A stretch of 64,000 nt of DNA from an uncultured Allomuricauda sp. (GTDB lineage Bacteria > Bacteroidota > Bacteroidia > Flavobacteriales > Flavobacteriaceae). A program made the translations under genes and the position numbers. The notes beneath the pieces were generated by a model. The model searched no databases. It saw nothing but the letters and a program-made list of their open reading frames with translations, and was not told where the DNA came from. Where the stretch lies: assembly GCF_947499585.1 (NCBI RefSeq), contig NZ_CANMOO010000005.1, positions 1 through 64,000 on the forward strand, read 5' to 3'. Positions 49,903-59,257 of this stretch are shown here, one piece after another (the stretch's first letter is position 1; each line of letters begins with the position of its first letter).

Positions 49903-50856
49903 ATGTCAGACGTTGTCGCAGTTGAAAACCTTGTAAAAAAACATCAAGCCTTAAAGAAAGAGATTGCCAAGATTATTGTTGGGCAAGAAAAGGTGGTCGA
50001 ACAAATCTTATTGTCAATTTACACAGGTGGGCATTCACTTTTAATAGGAGTACCAGGGTTGGCAAAAACCTTAATGGTAAATACAATTGCCCAAACCTTA
50101 GGACTCGATTTCAAAAGAATACAGTTTACTCCGGATTTAATGCCCAGTGATATCTTGGGGAGTGAAGTGTTAGATCAAAACAGAAATTTTAAATTTATCA
50201 AGGGTCCAGTTTTTGGTAATATTATTTTAGCTGATGAGATCAATAGAACTCCACCCAAGACCCAGGCGGCACTTTTAGAAGCGATGCAAGAAAGGGCGGT
50301 GACCATTGCCGGACAGCAGTATAAACTGGACATGCCTTATTTTGTGCTTGCCACCCAAAACCCTATTGAACAAGAAGGGACATACCCATTACCAGAAGCG
50401 CAATTAGACCGTTTCATGTTCGCTATAGAACTAACGTACCCTTCAATTGCTGAAGAAGTGCAGGTGGTAAAATCCACTACTTCTGATGAAACAATGGAGA
50501 TAAACACGCTTTTTAATGCGGATGAAATTATCGCTGTACAACATTTAGTACGCCGAGTGCCGGTACCAGATAACGTAATTGATTATGCAGTTAGGTTGGT
50601 CAATAAGACGCGTCCAGGTATGGAAAATTCATCAAACTTTATAAATAACTATGTAGATTGGGGAGCTGGTCCAAGGGCATCACAAAATTTAGTTTTAGGG
50701 GCAAAAGCCCACGCTGCAATCAATGGAAAGTTCTCTCCGGACATTGAGGATGTGAAAGCAATATCAATGGGAATTCTTAGACATAGGATTCTAAAAAACT
50801 ACAAAGCAGAAGCGGAAGGCATTTCTGAAGAAAATATTATTTCAGAATTGTTATAA
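49903..50856 (+). CDS. MoxR family AAA+ ATPase
   Basis: 317 residues. Walker A is GVPGLAKTLM at about residues 46-55, Walker B is ILADEINRTPPKTQ, sensor 1 is LATQNPIEQEGTYPLPEAQL, and sensor 2 RRVPVPDNVIDYAV follows later. The fold and length match MoxR chaperone ATPases, which assemble or activate partners bearing vWA domains. The usual DUF58 and vWA (BatA/BatB) genes are not next to it here; the next gene is aconitase. It starts 4 bases after the surA-like gene, so it shares that operon. Confidence 0.93.
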   Translation: MSDVVAVENLVKKHQALKKEIAKIIVGQEKVVEQILLSIYTGGHSLLIGVPGLAKTLMVNTIAQTLGLDFKRIQFTPDLMPSDILGSEVLDQNRNFKFIKGPVFGNIILADEINRTPPKTQAALLEAMQERAVTIAGQQYKLDMPYFVLATQNPIEQEGTYPLPEAQLDRFMFAIELTYPSIAEEVQVVKSTTSDETMEINTLFNADEIIAVQHLVRRVPVPDNVIDYAVRLVNKTRPGMENSSNFINNYVDWGAGPRASQNLVLGAKAHAAINGKFSPDIEDVKAISMGILRHRILKNYKAEAEGISEENIISELL

Positions 50857-50958
50857 ATATCAAATCATTCCGACTTATTTAGGGTAATTCTAATTCCTAA
50901 ATCGTAGGTATTTCACTAAATTTACCGAATTACTGAAATCTTAAAATCCAATTGTAGA

Positions 50959-53229
50959 ATGGCATTTGACATTGACATGATTAAGGGTGTTTACGCTTCA
51001 ATGGGGGAGCGTATTGAAAAAGCCCGTGAACTAGTAGGAAGACCTTTAACCCTTGCGGAGAAAATATTATACTCTCATTTATGGGAAGGAACACCCAGTA
51101 AACAATTTTCAAGAGGTAAGGATTATGTTGATTTTGCCCCAGATAGAGTAGCCTGCCAAGATGCTACTGCGCAAATGGCTTTATTGCAATTTATGCATGC
51201 AGGTAAACCTAAGGTAGCAGTGCCGACTACGGTACATTGTGATCACTTGATACAAGCTAAGGTTGACGCAAAAACAGATTTAAAACGAGCAAATGAGACT
51301 AGTAACGAGGTTTTTGACTTTCTAGAATCCGTTTCGAATAAATATGGTATTGGCTTTTGGAAACCAGGAGCTGGCATTATTCACCAAGTAGTATTGGAAA
51401 ATTATGCATTTCCTGGTGGAATGATGATAGGAACAGATTCCCATACAGTAAATGCTGGCGGATTGGGAATGGTTGCCGTCGGTGTTGGTGGTGCTGATGC
51501 TGTTGATGTGATGGCGGGCATGGCATGGGAACTAAAGTTTCCAAAATTGATCGGCGTAAAGTTAACCGGAAAACTATCTGGATGGACCGCCCCTAAAGAT
51601 GTAATCTTAAAAGTAGCAGATATCCTTACAGCTAAAGGCGGAACAGGAGCCATTATTGAATATTTTGGCGAAGGAGCTACATCAATGTCCTGTACAGGAA
51701 AAGGTACCATTTGTAATATGGGCGCCGAGGTAGGTGCCACTACATCCACATTTGGTTATGACGAGTCCATGGATAGGTATTTAAGAGCTACGGATCGTGC
51801 TGATGTTGCTGATGCTGCTTTGGAGGTAAAAGAGCACTTAACGGCTGATGCTGATGTATATGCTGACCCAGAAAAATATTTTGACCAGTTGATAGAAATA
51901 AATTTGGATACTTTGGAGCCACATTTGAATGGACCTTTTACACCAGACCTGGCAACGCCGATTTCTAAAATGAATGAAGCAGCCAAAGCAAATGACTGGC
52001 CTTTAAATGTTGAAGTTGGACTAATAGGATCTTGTACTAACTCTTCTTACGAAGATATTTCTAGAGCTGCTTCTTTGGCAAAACAAGTCTCTGATAAAAA
52101 CCTGAAGATGAAGTCTGAGTTTACAATAACTCCAGGTTCAGAGCAAGTACGCTATACTATTGAACGTGATGGTTTTATTGATACATTCAATAACGTTGGG
52201 GCAACGGTTTTTGCAAATGCATGTGGGCCTTGTATTGGAATGTGGGATCGTTATGGCGATAAAGCAGCAGATGGACCAAGAAATACAATTGTCCATTCAT
52301 TTAATAGAAACTTTGCCAAACGTGCAGATGGAAACCCTAACACGCTTGCTTTTGTAGGCTCTCCAGAATTAGTCACTGCTATTGCCATAGCGGGAAGGTT
52401 GGATTTTAATCCAATTACAGATAAACTAATCAATGAAGATGGGGAAGAAGTGATGTTGGCGGAGCCACGTGGATATGAATTGCCACCTGAAGGTTTTGCA
52501 GTGGAAGATGCTGGTTTTATTGCTCCTATGGAAGATGGTAGTGGTGTACAAGTTGTTGTTTCACCAACATCTGAACGTTTGCAACTTTTAGAACCTTTTG
52601 TTCCAATTACTGCAGAAAGTCTTCAAGGTGTAAAATTATTGATTAAGCCATTTGGAAAATGTACCACGGACCATATCTCCATGGCTGGACCTTGGTTGCG
52701 CTACAGAGGACATTTGGATAATATCGCCAACAATACTTTGATAGGAGCGATTAACGCTTTTAACAAGCAGACCAATTTTGTTAAAAATCAGTTGACAGGG
52801 GAGTATGTTGCTGTTCCAGATGCACAGAGAGCATATAAAAAAGAAGGTATTAAGACCATTGTTGTTGGAGACCACAACTATGGCGAGGGCTCTTCTAGAG
52901 AACATGCGGCCATGCAACCTAGACATTTAGGTGTTGCTGCTGTATTGGTTAAGTCTTTTGCTAGAATCCATGAGACTAACCTTAAGAAGCAAGGAATGTT
53001 AGGTTTGACTTTTGCTAATGAGAATGATTATGATTTAATTCAGGAGGACGATACATTCAACTTTATAGATATTAAGGATTTTGCTCCTGGCAAACAACTA
53101 ACATTGGAAGTTGTGCATGCAGATGGTAGCGTCGATAACATTATGGCAAATCATACCTATAACCAATCACAAATTGAATGGTTCAATGAAGGTTCTGCTC
53201 TAAATGTGATTAAAAAAGAAAATGCATAA
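50959..53229 (+). CDS. acnA: Aconitate hydratase
   Basis: 756 residues, similar in size to mitochondrial-type aconitase. The iron-sulfur ligand cysteines are seen in [13 protein letters not shown] (about residue 358) and [10 protein letters not shown] (about 424 and 427). The substrate motifs [20 protein letters not shown] and [15 protein letters not shown] are present, with the C-terminal swivel domain. It converts citrate to isocitrate in the TCA cycle. It is preceded by a 102-base gap and followed by a terminator, so it is probably expressed alone. Confidence 0.95.
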   Translation: MAFDIDMIKGVYASMGERIEKARELVGRPLTLAEKILYSHLWEGTPSKQFSRGKDYVDFAPDRVACQDATAQMALLQFMHAGKPKVAVPTTVHCDHLIQAKVDAKTDLKRANETSNEVFDFLESVSNKYGIGFWKPGAGIIHQVVLENYAFPGGMMIGTDSHTVNAGGLGMVAVGVGGADAVDVMAGMAWELKFPKLIGVKLTGKLSGWTAPKDVILKVADILTAKGGTGAIIEYFGEGATSMSCTGKGTICNMGAEVGATTSTFGYDESMDRYLRATDRADVADAALEVKEHLTADADVYADPEKYFDQLIEINLDTLEPHLNGPFTPDLATPISKMNEAAKANDWPLNVEVGLIGSCTNSSYEDISRAASLAKQVSDKNLKMKSEFTITPGSEQVRYTIERDGFIDTFNNVGATVFANACGPCIGMWDRYGDKAADGPRNTIVHSFNRNFAKRADGNPNTLAFVGSPELVTAIAIAGRLDFNPITDKLINEDGEEVMLAEPRGYELPPEGFAVEDAGFIAPMEDGSGVQVVVSPTSERLQLLEPFVPITAESLQGVKLLIKPFGKCTTDHISMAGPWLRYRGHLDNIANNTLIGAINAFNKQTNFVKNQLTGEYVAVPDAQRAYKKEGIKTIVVGDHNYGEGSSREHAAMQPRHLGVAAVLVKSFARIHETNLKKQGMLGLTFANENDYDLIQEDDTFNFIDIKDFAPGKQLTLEVVHADGSVDNIMANHTYNQSQIEWFNEGSALNVIKKENA

Positions 53230-53252
53230 ATCTATATAGAGATATAGTTAAA

Positions 53253-53282
53253 AAAACTCCTGATATTGCATCAGGAGTTTTT
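53253..53282 (+). terminator. Rho-independent terminator of the aconitase gene
   Basis: AAAACTCCTGATAT-TGC-ATCAGGAGTTTT, followed by TAG and AT-rich sequence. It lies 24 bases after the aconitase stop. Confidence 0.85.
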
Positions 53283-53304
53283 AGTTTTAATAAAACCATA
53301 ATAC

Positions 53305-53865
53305 ATGAAGATTAATAAAAAGACCATATTGAACATTGCTGTGATGCTTTTTATACTTTCATTCTTTGTCACGCCGATGGGACATTATGGTAAGATTTTA
53401 TTGAATCGATTATTTTCATTCTCTCCACCGGTCATAGAAGAGGCAAACAGGGAAAAAATAGCAGATTATGATTGGAAGTTAAAAGATGCAGACTGGAATT
53501 TTTTCAACTTTAAAAAATCTAAAGGAAACGTAGTTTTTATTAACCTTTGGGCTTCATGGCGATTACCGTGTGAGGCAGAGTTGGCGAGTATCCAAAGCAT
53601 GTATGATAAGTACCAGGGGAAAATGGATTTCTATATTATTACCAACGAAAATAGACCGCCGGTAGAAGAGTTCATGGAAAAGCATGGGTTCACATTTCCT
53701 GTAACCTATTTGATAATTGGCGAAAAGACACCCATTAATCCTAATGAGGTTCCTTCTTCTTATTTAATAGATAAATCTGGGAACATAGTAATCTATAAAC
53801 AAAAAATAGCGGATTGGGACTCTTCAAAAGTATATAACCTCTTGGATAAACTAATTGCTGAATAA
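53305..53865 (+). CDS. TlpA-like thioredoxin-fold protein with degenerate active site
   Basis: 186 residues. One membrane anchor at residues about 8-24 (ILNIAVMLFILSFFVTPMG), then a thioredoxin fold from about 55. The active-site segment reads WASWRLPCEAE (residues 82-92): where TlpA proteins have WCxxC, the first cysteine is Arg86 and only Cys89 is left, so it cannot make the usual disulfide. The cis-Pro region (VPSSYLIDKSG) is intact. It is a tandem paralogue of the next gene, whose motif WCPPC is intact, and starts 2 bases before it. It may act as a monothiol or structural partner, a guess. Confidence 0.87.
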   Translation: MKINKKTILNIAVMLFILSFFVTPMGHYGKILLNRLFSFSPPVIEEANREKIADYDWKLKDADWNFFNFKKSKGNVVFINLWASWRLPCEAELASIQSMYDKYQGKMDFYIITNENRPPVEEFMEKHGFTFPVTYLIIGEKTPINPNEVPSSYLIDKSGNIVIYKQKIADWDSSKVYNLLDKLIAE

Positions 53866-53867
53866 GA

Positions 53868-54428
53868 ATGAAACTTTCCAAAGAACGGATTGGTAATGGT
53901 ATTTGGATATTGGCCATTATTCTCATTTTGTTTACTCCGGTAGGTTTTCATCTTCGTGTTTTTGTAGGTAAGCTCTTCTCAACCAGTGCTTCAGTCGTTA
54001 GTGTTGAGGAAAGGAAAACGCTCAAAAATTATGATTGGGACCTTGTTGATTTGGATGGAAATAGATTTGATTTTGAATCAAGTAAAGGAAAAGTAGTTGT
54101 TGTAAACCTTTGGGCAACTTGGTGCCCACCATGTGTTGCTGAACTTCCTAGCTTAGTGGCATTGCACAAAGATTATAAAGACGAGGTAGTTTTTGCTTTT
54201 GTTGCCAATGATAAAAAAAATAAAGTGACCACTTTCCTTGAAAAGAAAAACTACCAATTACCCGTTTATTTTGAAGCATCCGAAACGCCTGAGTTATTGG
54301 TGTCTAAAAGTATACCTGCAACCTATATTTTAAGTAAATCTGGGCAGTTAGTGATTGCCGAGAAAGGGGTGGCAGACTGGAACTCTGCAAGCACAAGAAA
54401 TGTATTGGATGAGCTTTTGCTGGAATAA
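53868..54428 (+). CDS. TlpA family thiol:disulfide reductase
   Basis: 186 residues, the same size and anchor layout as the preceding paralogue. The active site is intact: WATWCPPCVAEL with Cys86 and Cys89, and the cis-Pro loop SIPATYILSKSG follows. A single N-terminal membrane helix (WILAIILILFTPVG) puts the domain in the periplasm, where it would reduce disulfides, for example in cytochrome c maturation. It starts 2 bases after the paralogue stop, so the two are co-expressed. It is convergent with crtZ, 8 bases apart. Confidence 0.93.
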   Translation: MKLSKERIGNGIWILAIILILFTPVGFHLRVFVGKLFSTSASVVSVEERKTLKNYDWDLVDLDGNRFDFESSKGKVVVVNLWATWCPPCVAELPSLVALHKDYKDEVVFAFVANDKKNKVTTFLEKKNYQLPVYFEASETPELLVSKSIPATYILSKSGQLVIAEKGVADWNSASTRNVLDELLLE

Positions 54429-54436
54429 GGTATTAT

Positions 54437-54889
54437 CTAGGCCTTTTTAAAGTATTTGAAGGGAACAAACAGCATCCCAAAGCATTCTCCTTTTTCTTTG
54501 CTCAAATGTTTGTGGTGTATTTTATGAGCTCTTCTAACTCCCCTTGCATACCAGTTATTGGCATTTCTAAACATTTTAAAACGTTGATGTATAAAAATGT
54601 CATGAACAAAGAAATAGGCAATGCCATAGGCTAGAATACCAAAACCGAGAGGCCAGCCATACCAAAAAGTAGTTTCCGCTCCCAAATAAAAACAAACCAT
54701 ACTTACAATTGCATAAAAAATGAAGAATGCATCGTTCCTTTCAAACCATGAGTCATGGTCTTTTTTATGGTGATCTTTATGTAGACTCCATAAAAAACCA
54801 TGCATTACATATTTATGTGTAAACCAAGCCATAAATTCCATTATGGAAAAAGTTCCAAAAAAGATAAGAATCCAAAGTGCCACTTTCAT
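54437..54889 (-). CDS. crtZ: Beta-carotene hydroxylase (CrtZ type)
   Basis: 150 residues with about four hydrophobic helices and the histidine clusters of the fatty-acid/carotenoid hydroxylase superfamily: HKYVMHG, LHKDHHKK, HDIFIHQRF and RRAHKIHHKH. Two non-haem irons are bound by these. It adds the 3-hydroxyl groups that turn beta-carotene into zeaxanthin. It begins directly where crtB ends, so the two are co-translated. Its presence predicts a hydroxylated yellow pigment. Confidence 0.94.
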   Translation of the reverse strand: MKVALWILIFFGTFSIMEFMAWFTHKYVMHGFLWSLHKDHHKKDHDSWFERNDAFFIFYAIVSMVCFYLGAETTFWYGWPLGFGILAYGIAYFFVHDIFIHQRFKMFRNANNWYARGVRRAHKIHHKHLSKEKGECFGMLFVPFKYFKKA

Positions 54890-55729
54890 TTAGAAGAGTT
54901 GTAGTTTATAATTAACATAGGACTGTGCCAAAAGTCCGAATTTTTGATAATTTGAAACGCGAATCCGCGTATTTTTTATTTCAAGGGGTGGCGTGCTTTG
55001 CAACTTTTTAAGAAGTTTATTATAATATTTATAGGCTGTATAGACCCCAAACTTAGCTTCATCTGGCAGTTTCACTATACCGGTGTAACCTACGGAGAAG
55101 TCTGCCTTTATCTCGTCTACAATTCTTTTTTTGGAAGTTTCATCCAACTCCATCAGATTTGTGTTTGGGAAATAAGTGCGATCTAGAACTTCATAATCCG
55201 CTTTTAAATCACGTAGAAAATTTACCTTTTGAAAAGCTGAACCCAGTGCCATTGCCGGTACTTTTAGGTCTTCATACTTTTCTTTATCCCCATTGACGAA
55301 AACACAAAGACACATTAAGCCAACCACATCGGCAGAACCATAAATGTACTCTTGATACTCTTCAAAAGTGTTATACTTTTTCTTAGAGAGGTCCATTCGC
55401 ATACTTTTCATGAAAGCTTCAATCAAATGATGCGGAATATCATATTTATGATAGGTGTTCTGAAAAGAATTGAGAATAGGGTTCAAGCTGATTCTGTTTG
55501 CTATAGCATCTTCCATTGCTTTTTCAAAATTCTCAAAAAGCTCTTTTTTGTTATAGTCATGAAAAGTATCTACAATCTCATCTGCAAAGCGAACAAACCC
55601 ATAAATGTTATAAATATCCGCTCGTATAGAGGTAGATAACATTTTTGTTGCCAAAGAGAACGAAGTACTGTAAGTTTCTGTTACAATTTTGCTACAACTA
55701 TAGGATACGCTATCAAAAATAGTTTTCAT
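54890..55729 (-). CDS. crtB: Phytoene synthase
   Basis: 279 residues. The two Asp-rich motifs of the squalene/phytoene synthase fold are clear: FVRFADEIVDTF and NFLRDLKADYEVLDRTYFP. It joins two geranylgeranyl diphosphates to give phytoene, the first committed step to C40 carotenoids. It overlaps crtI by 4 bases and is followed directly by crtZ. The substrate is made ultimately from C5 units isomerised by idi. Confidence 0.96.
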   Translation of the reverse strand: MKTIFDSVSYSCSKIVTETYSTSFSLATKMLSTSIRADIYNIYGFVRFADEIVDTFHDYNKKELFENFEKAMEDAIANRISLNPILNSFQNTYHKYDIPHHLIEAFMKSMRMDLSKKKYNTFEEYQEYIYGSADVVGLMCLCVFVNGDKEKYEDLKVPAMALGSAFQKVNFLRDLKADYEVLDRTYFPNTNLMELDETSKKRIVDEIKADFSVGYTGIVKLPDEAKFGVYTAYKYYNKLLKKLQSTPPLEIKNTRIRVSNYQKFGLLAQSYVNYKLQLF

Positions 55730-57189
55730 CTGGCTAAGTTTTTTTTGGTTATCAAGTCAGATACTAATTTTCCTGAAATTAAAGATGGTGGAACACCGGG
55801 ACCTGGAACAGTCAACTGACCTGTAAAAAACAAATTTTTTACTTTGCTACTTTTGAGGTTGGGTCTTAAAAAAGCGGTTTGCCGTAGTGTATTTGCCATG
55901 CCATAGGCATTGCCTTTATAAGAATTGTATTGCTCAATAAAGTCATTCACACAGAAACTCTCTTTGAAGATAATGAAATTTTTCACATCCTGTCCTGTAC
56001 GCTTTTCGAATCTGTCTATGATAATATCAAAATATTGGGACCTTAATTGTGGAGTATCTTCTAGGTCTGGAGCTATTGGAACCAGAAAAAAGCCAGTCTC
56101 ATAATCTTTTGGAGCCATTGAAGAATCTGTTACTGAAGGAAAATTTGCATAGAACAATGGATTGCTCGGCCATTGCGGGTCATCGTAAATTTCCTGTGCA
56201 TGTTTTTCAAAATCTGTGTCGAAAAACAGATTGTGGTGTTCAATATTTTTTAGCTTTTTAGAGAAACCTATGTAGAAGAGGAGAGAGGAAGGGGCATAGG
56301 TTTTCTTGTCCCAATAGGTTTCAGAGTATTGTCTATAGTTTTTATCTAAAAGTGTTTCGGAATGATGGTAATCTGCACCACTGATTACGACATCAGCCTC
56401 AAAATTTTCACCATTAGTGTTTATTCCTGATGCTTTTCCATCAGAAACAAGAATTTTATCGACTGCGCAATTTGTGCAGAACTTTACTCCCAATTCTTCC
56501 GCTAGGTTCTTCATGGCTTTTATAATTTCGTACATGCCTCCTTTTGGGTGCCATGTTCCCAATCCAAAGTCGGCAAAATTCATAAAGCTATAAAAGGAAG
56601 GGGTCTTACTTGGTTTAGCACCTAAAAAAAGCACTGGAAACTCTAGCGTTGAAATTAACTTTGGATTTTTAAAGCGTTTACGGACTTCTTGGCTTATTGT
56701 TTTAAAGAATTGATCAACTCTAAGAACCGTTTCTTTAGTCACCAATTCTAAAGGTGATAGGCCGGGACGTAAAACAACTTTATTGATGGCAATGTCATAA
56801 TTTTTCTGCGCCTTACCAATGAAGTTCTTGAGGTGCGGTCCACTACCAGGTTCAATCCTTTCAAATTCTTCACATATTTTATCCATGCAATCTCCTATGG
56901 TAATTACATCATCATCAAAAAAGATTTTGTACGCAGGACTCAACTTGTCCAATTGATAGTAATCCGAAGTTTTCTTATCAAAATCCGCAAAGAACTTGTC
57001 AAAAATATCGGGCATCCAATACCAACTGGGCCCAATATCAAAAGTAAACCCATCTTTGATCAATTGCCTTGCTCTACCACCAACGGTACTGTTTTTTTCA
57101 AAAATTGTAACACTAAATCCAGCCTTAGCCAAGTAGCAAGAAGCTGAAAGCGAAGAAAATCCAGAACCGATTACAATAGCATTTTTCAT
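55726..57189 (-). CDS. crtI: Phytoene desaturase
   Basis: 487 residues of the CrtI flavin family. The N-terminal dinucleotide fold is AIVIGSGFSSLSASCYLAKA and FEKNSTVGGRARQL; the C-terminal FAD-binding LFFTGQLTVPGPGVPPSLIS is the desaturase hallmark. It performs four steps of dehydrogenation to lycopene. It overlaps crtB, and starts 20 bases after the MerR-type regulator gene. No lycopene cyclase gene is in the window, so cyclisation must be encoded elsewhere. Confidence 0.96.
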   Translation of the reverse strand: MKNAIVIGSGFSSLSASCYLAKAGFSVTIFEKNSTVGGRARQLIKDGFTFDIGPSWYWMPDIFDKFFADFDKKTSDYYQLDKLSPAYKIFFDDDVITIGDCMDKICEEFERIEPGSGPHLKNFIGKAQKNYDIAINKVVLRPGLSPLELVTKETVLRVDQFFKTISQEVRKRFKNPKLISTLEFPVLFLGAKPSKTPSFYSFMNFADFGLGTWHPKGGMYEIIKAMKNLAEELGVKFCTNCAVDKILVSDGKASGINTNGENFEADVVISGADYHHSETLLDKNYRQYSETYWDKKTYAPSSLLFYIGFSKKLKNIEHHNLFFDTDFEKHAQEIYDDPQWPSNPLFYANFPSVTDSSMAPKDYETGFFLVPIAPDLEDTPQLRSQYFDIIIDRFEKRTGQDVKNFIIFKESFCVNDFIEQYNSYKGNAYGMANTLRQTAFLRPNLKSSKVKNLFFTGQLTVPGPGVPPSLISGKLVSDLITKKNLAR

Positions 57190-57209
57190 TTTAGTAGGTT
57201 AGGGGTTCA

Positions 57210-58109
57210 TCAAAGAGAATCCATAAGGTGCTCAATGGAATTAAAGGTCTTTACATAGGTTGGAAGTTCATCCTGAGAAACATATTGAATTTGATGTCCT
57301 AGAACAAAAAGTTTAGAATTACCAGACATGTTTAAGGTCTTGGAAAATTTGTGAAAATAAGAAGTTAAGTCATCTTTTGTTGGTGAAACTGTAAAGTAAG
57401 ATACAAAGTGCACATTGCTGTAGTATTTAAGCAAATCCACCAAACTTTCAATAGGCATAGTCTGACCAAGGTAGATAGATTTATAGCCCCTTAAGGTAAT
57501 TTCATAATTGAGATACAGTAACCCAATTTCATGTATTTCATTTTCTGGTAAAAAGAGCGTAAATACCTTATCCTTTTGGGTAGGCTCAACCATTTGAAGC
57601 TTCTCCGTATTGATATATATTTTTTGCTTGATTAAATGAGTGATAAAATGTTCATGGGCAGGGCTAATGGTGTCCGTTTGCCATAAAAGTCCAAGTTCAT
57701 TCAACAACGGAATAAATACTTCATTGAAGATATCTCTGAATGATCTTTCAGATAATAGGCTATTGTATGTGTTTAGAAACAGTGTTTGGTCAAAATTAAT
57801 CATGGCCAGCTTAAACGCATTGATGGCATGACTTTTTTCGCTATTATTTGAAACGATTTCCCTGACCATTACTGGTATATTGGTGTCTTCTAATTTGGCT
57901 ATTTTAGAGATTTTATAACCACTATTATAGAGCAAAGTAATATTCAATAGCTTTTGTAAACTACCCAAACTATATGTCCTTATGTTTGTGGTAGTCCTTT
58001 CAGGTGTAAACAAATTATATCTTTTTTCCCAAATTCGTATGGTATGTGCCTTAATTCCAGAAAGGTTTTCCATATCTCGAATACTGAAGGACTTTTTCAC
58101 ATTGTTCAT
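57210..58109 (-). CDS. MerR family regulator with CarH-like B12-binding domain
   Basis: 299 residues from the ATG at 58109; the longer frame starts with a TTG at 58133 that forms part of the -7 box TAAATTTG (58131-58138). An N-terminal MerR winged helix (SIRDMENLSGIKAHTIRIWE, RYNLFTPERTTTNI) is followed by a helical bundle and a B12-binding domain. The tetracycline-type W-x9-EH motif is present as Trp143...Glu153-His154 (LLWQTDTISPAHEHF). The B12-ligand motif is ENEIHEIG (His193; Glu replaces the usual Asp). The residue after Trp143 is Gln where CarH has His132. It likely controls the crt operon it heads. Confidence 0.9.
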   Translation of the reverse strand: MNNVKKSFSIRDMENLSGIKAHTIRIWEKRYNLFTPERTTTNIRTYSLGSLQKLLNITLLYNSGYKISKIAKLEDTNIPVMVREIVSNNSEKSHAINAFKLAMINFDQTLFLNTYNSLLSERSFRDIFNEVFIPLLNELGLLWQTDTISPAHEHFITHLIKQKIYINTEKLQMVEPTQKDKVFTLFLPENEIHEIGLLYLNYEITLRGYKSIYLGQTMPIESLVDLLKYYSNVHFVSYFTVSPTKDDLTSYFHKFSKTLNMSGNSKLFVLGHQIQYVSQDELPTYVKTFNSIEHLMDSL

Positions 58110-58130
58110 CTTTTGAATATAAACGTTAAA

Positions 58131-58138
58131 CAAATTTA
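58131..58138 (-). promoter_or_regulatory. -7 box of the carotenoid operon
   Basis: On the minus strand TAAATTTG, an exact match to TAnnTTTG, lies 21 bases before the regulator ATG. No clear TTTG is found at the -33 position, as might be expected if the promoter needs activation or light release. Confidence 0.45.
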
Positions 58139-58249
58139 CAATTTTAAAGTAGTTGGCCTAATTTATACCTATAAAATTTGAAAGAGTTTGAGCAATGAGT
58201 ATGACTTTGCTTAGCTAATCTAGAAGTTTTTGGAAAAACAAGGCCAAAC

Positions 58250-58276
58250 AAAAAAACCGCAATTAAATGCGGTTTT
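58250..58276 (-). terminator. tRNA-Leu terminator
   Basis: On the minus strand AAACCGC-ATTTAATT-GCGGTTT is followed by a T run; it starts 2 bases after the tRNA 3' end. Confidence 0.75.
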
Positions 58277-58277
58277 G

Positions 58278-58361
58278 TGCCCACGACTGGAGTCGAACCA
58301 GCACGTCCTTTCGAACACTACCCCCTCAAGGTAGCGTGTCTACCAATTCCACCACGTGGGC
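58278..58361 (-). tRNA. tRNA-Leu (anticodon GAG)
   Basis: 84 nt on the minus strand. The acceptor stem GCCCACG pairs with CGTGGGC; the D arm carries GTGGAATTGG; the anticodon stem CTACC/GGTAG holds the loop TTGAGGG, anticodon GAG (leucine CUC and CUU); a class II long variable arm follows; and the T arm is GGTTCGACTCC. The CCA end is not encoded (ACA follows). No neighbouring tRNA genes. No integrase or att-like duplication is seen, so no mobile element is anchored here. Confidence 0.93.
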
Positions 58362-58540
58362 AAGTTTTAGGGTTGAAAACAAATAAAGTTAAGTCTTAGA
58401 CTTAACTTTTAGTACCTAAAAAAGGATGGTAAATTTGAAGACAAATATCGGTAAAATTTATGTTCCAAACCAAGTGAGATTGTTTTTTCGAACTTGAGAA
58501 ATCAGTGTCATTCAATCTTCTCGATTTTAATAAGGCATAG

Positions 58541-59254
58541 TTAAGTCAATAAGTTTCCATTTTCATCCCATTCCGCTATAATACCTCTCTTGCTTTGGTC
58601 TACACATTTTGCCAGCCAATCATCATCATAAGCTACATTATGTTGCGCTAGTACTTCTTCTGGAACACCATTCCAAACATTGGGCATATTACCTTTATAA
58701 CCCAGCTCTTCAATGCCTATTTTTGAAGTGTAATATCCTGTTAGGGTTAAATTTCTCATCAAAGAAAAAAACTGTATTTCCAATGGGTGTTCTTTTTCAG
58801 GTACGGCTACATCTGGATAGGCAATTGTATCTAAAATAGATTTTTGCTGTTCTTCAGATGCGGATTTAAACATTAGGTTGAAATCTGTATTACATTTATG
58901 ATCAAGCCACATAAGACCACCACGTAGGGGAGTTTGCAATTCTGGAATATCTTTTGCCATGAATTCAATTAAATCCGGAACTTCTGCATCTGTTGTGCTG
59001 CCAAACCTTTCATCAGCTGGTAAAATTAAATTGCAAAGAACACTTATGGTATTCATTTCATGTTCATTGAAAAAAGCCTTGGCATGTAATTCTTTATCTA
59101 ACTTTTTCTCCTTTGGAGTTCTGCCATAAATATTTTTTTCAGCAGGTATAAGTTCATCAACAGTCTCTGCAGGTTTTGGATTGCAACCGTGAACAGCCAA
59201 TCCGCTGGCCACTCCACCAAGTAAAATTGATTTTAAACTTTTTCTTCTATCCAT
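58541..59254 (-). CDS. Gluconate 2-dehydrogenase subunit 3-type protein (small subunit of GMC dehydrogenase)
   Basis: 237 residues. The N-terminus MDRRKSLKSILLGGVASGLA carries a twin-arginine-like signal and a Cys at the end of the hydrophobic stretch (HGCNP). The body matches the subunit 3 family (NTISVLCNLILPADERFGST, LEIQFFSLMRNLTLTGYYTSK, GVPEEV). The small subunit guides export and assembly of the FAD subunit by hitchhiking through the Tat pathway. It ends 3 bases before the GMC gene. Substrate is a sugar or polyol in related systems. Confidence 0.9.
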   Translation of the reverse strand: MDRRKSLKSILLGGVASGLAVHGCNPKPAETVDELIPAEKNIYGRTPKEKKLDKELHAKAFFNEHEMNTISVLCNLILPADERFGSTTDAEVPDLIEFMAKDIPELQTPLRGGLMWLDHKCNTDFNLMFKSASEEQQKSILDTIAYPDVAVPEKEHPLEIQFFSLMRNLTLTGYYTSKIGIEELGYKGNMPNVWNGVPEEVLAQHNVAYDDDWLAKCVDQSKRGIIAEWDENGNLLT

Positions 59255-59257
59255 TGC

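Noticed and set aside
58278-58361. Integration site at tRNA-Leu
   Set aside because: No integrase, no direct repeat of the tRNA 3' end and no change in gene content typical of an island next to it.
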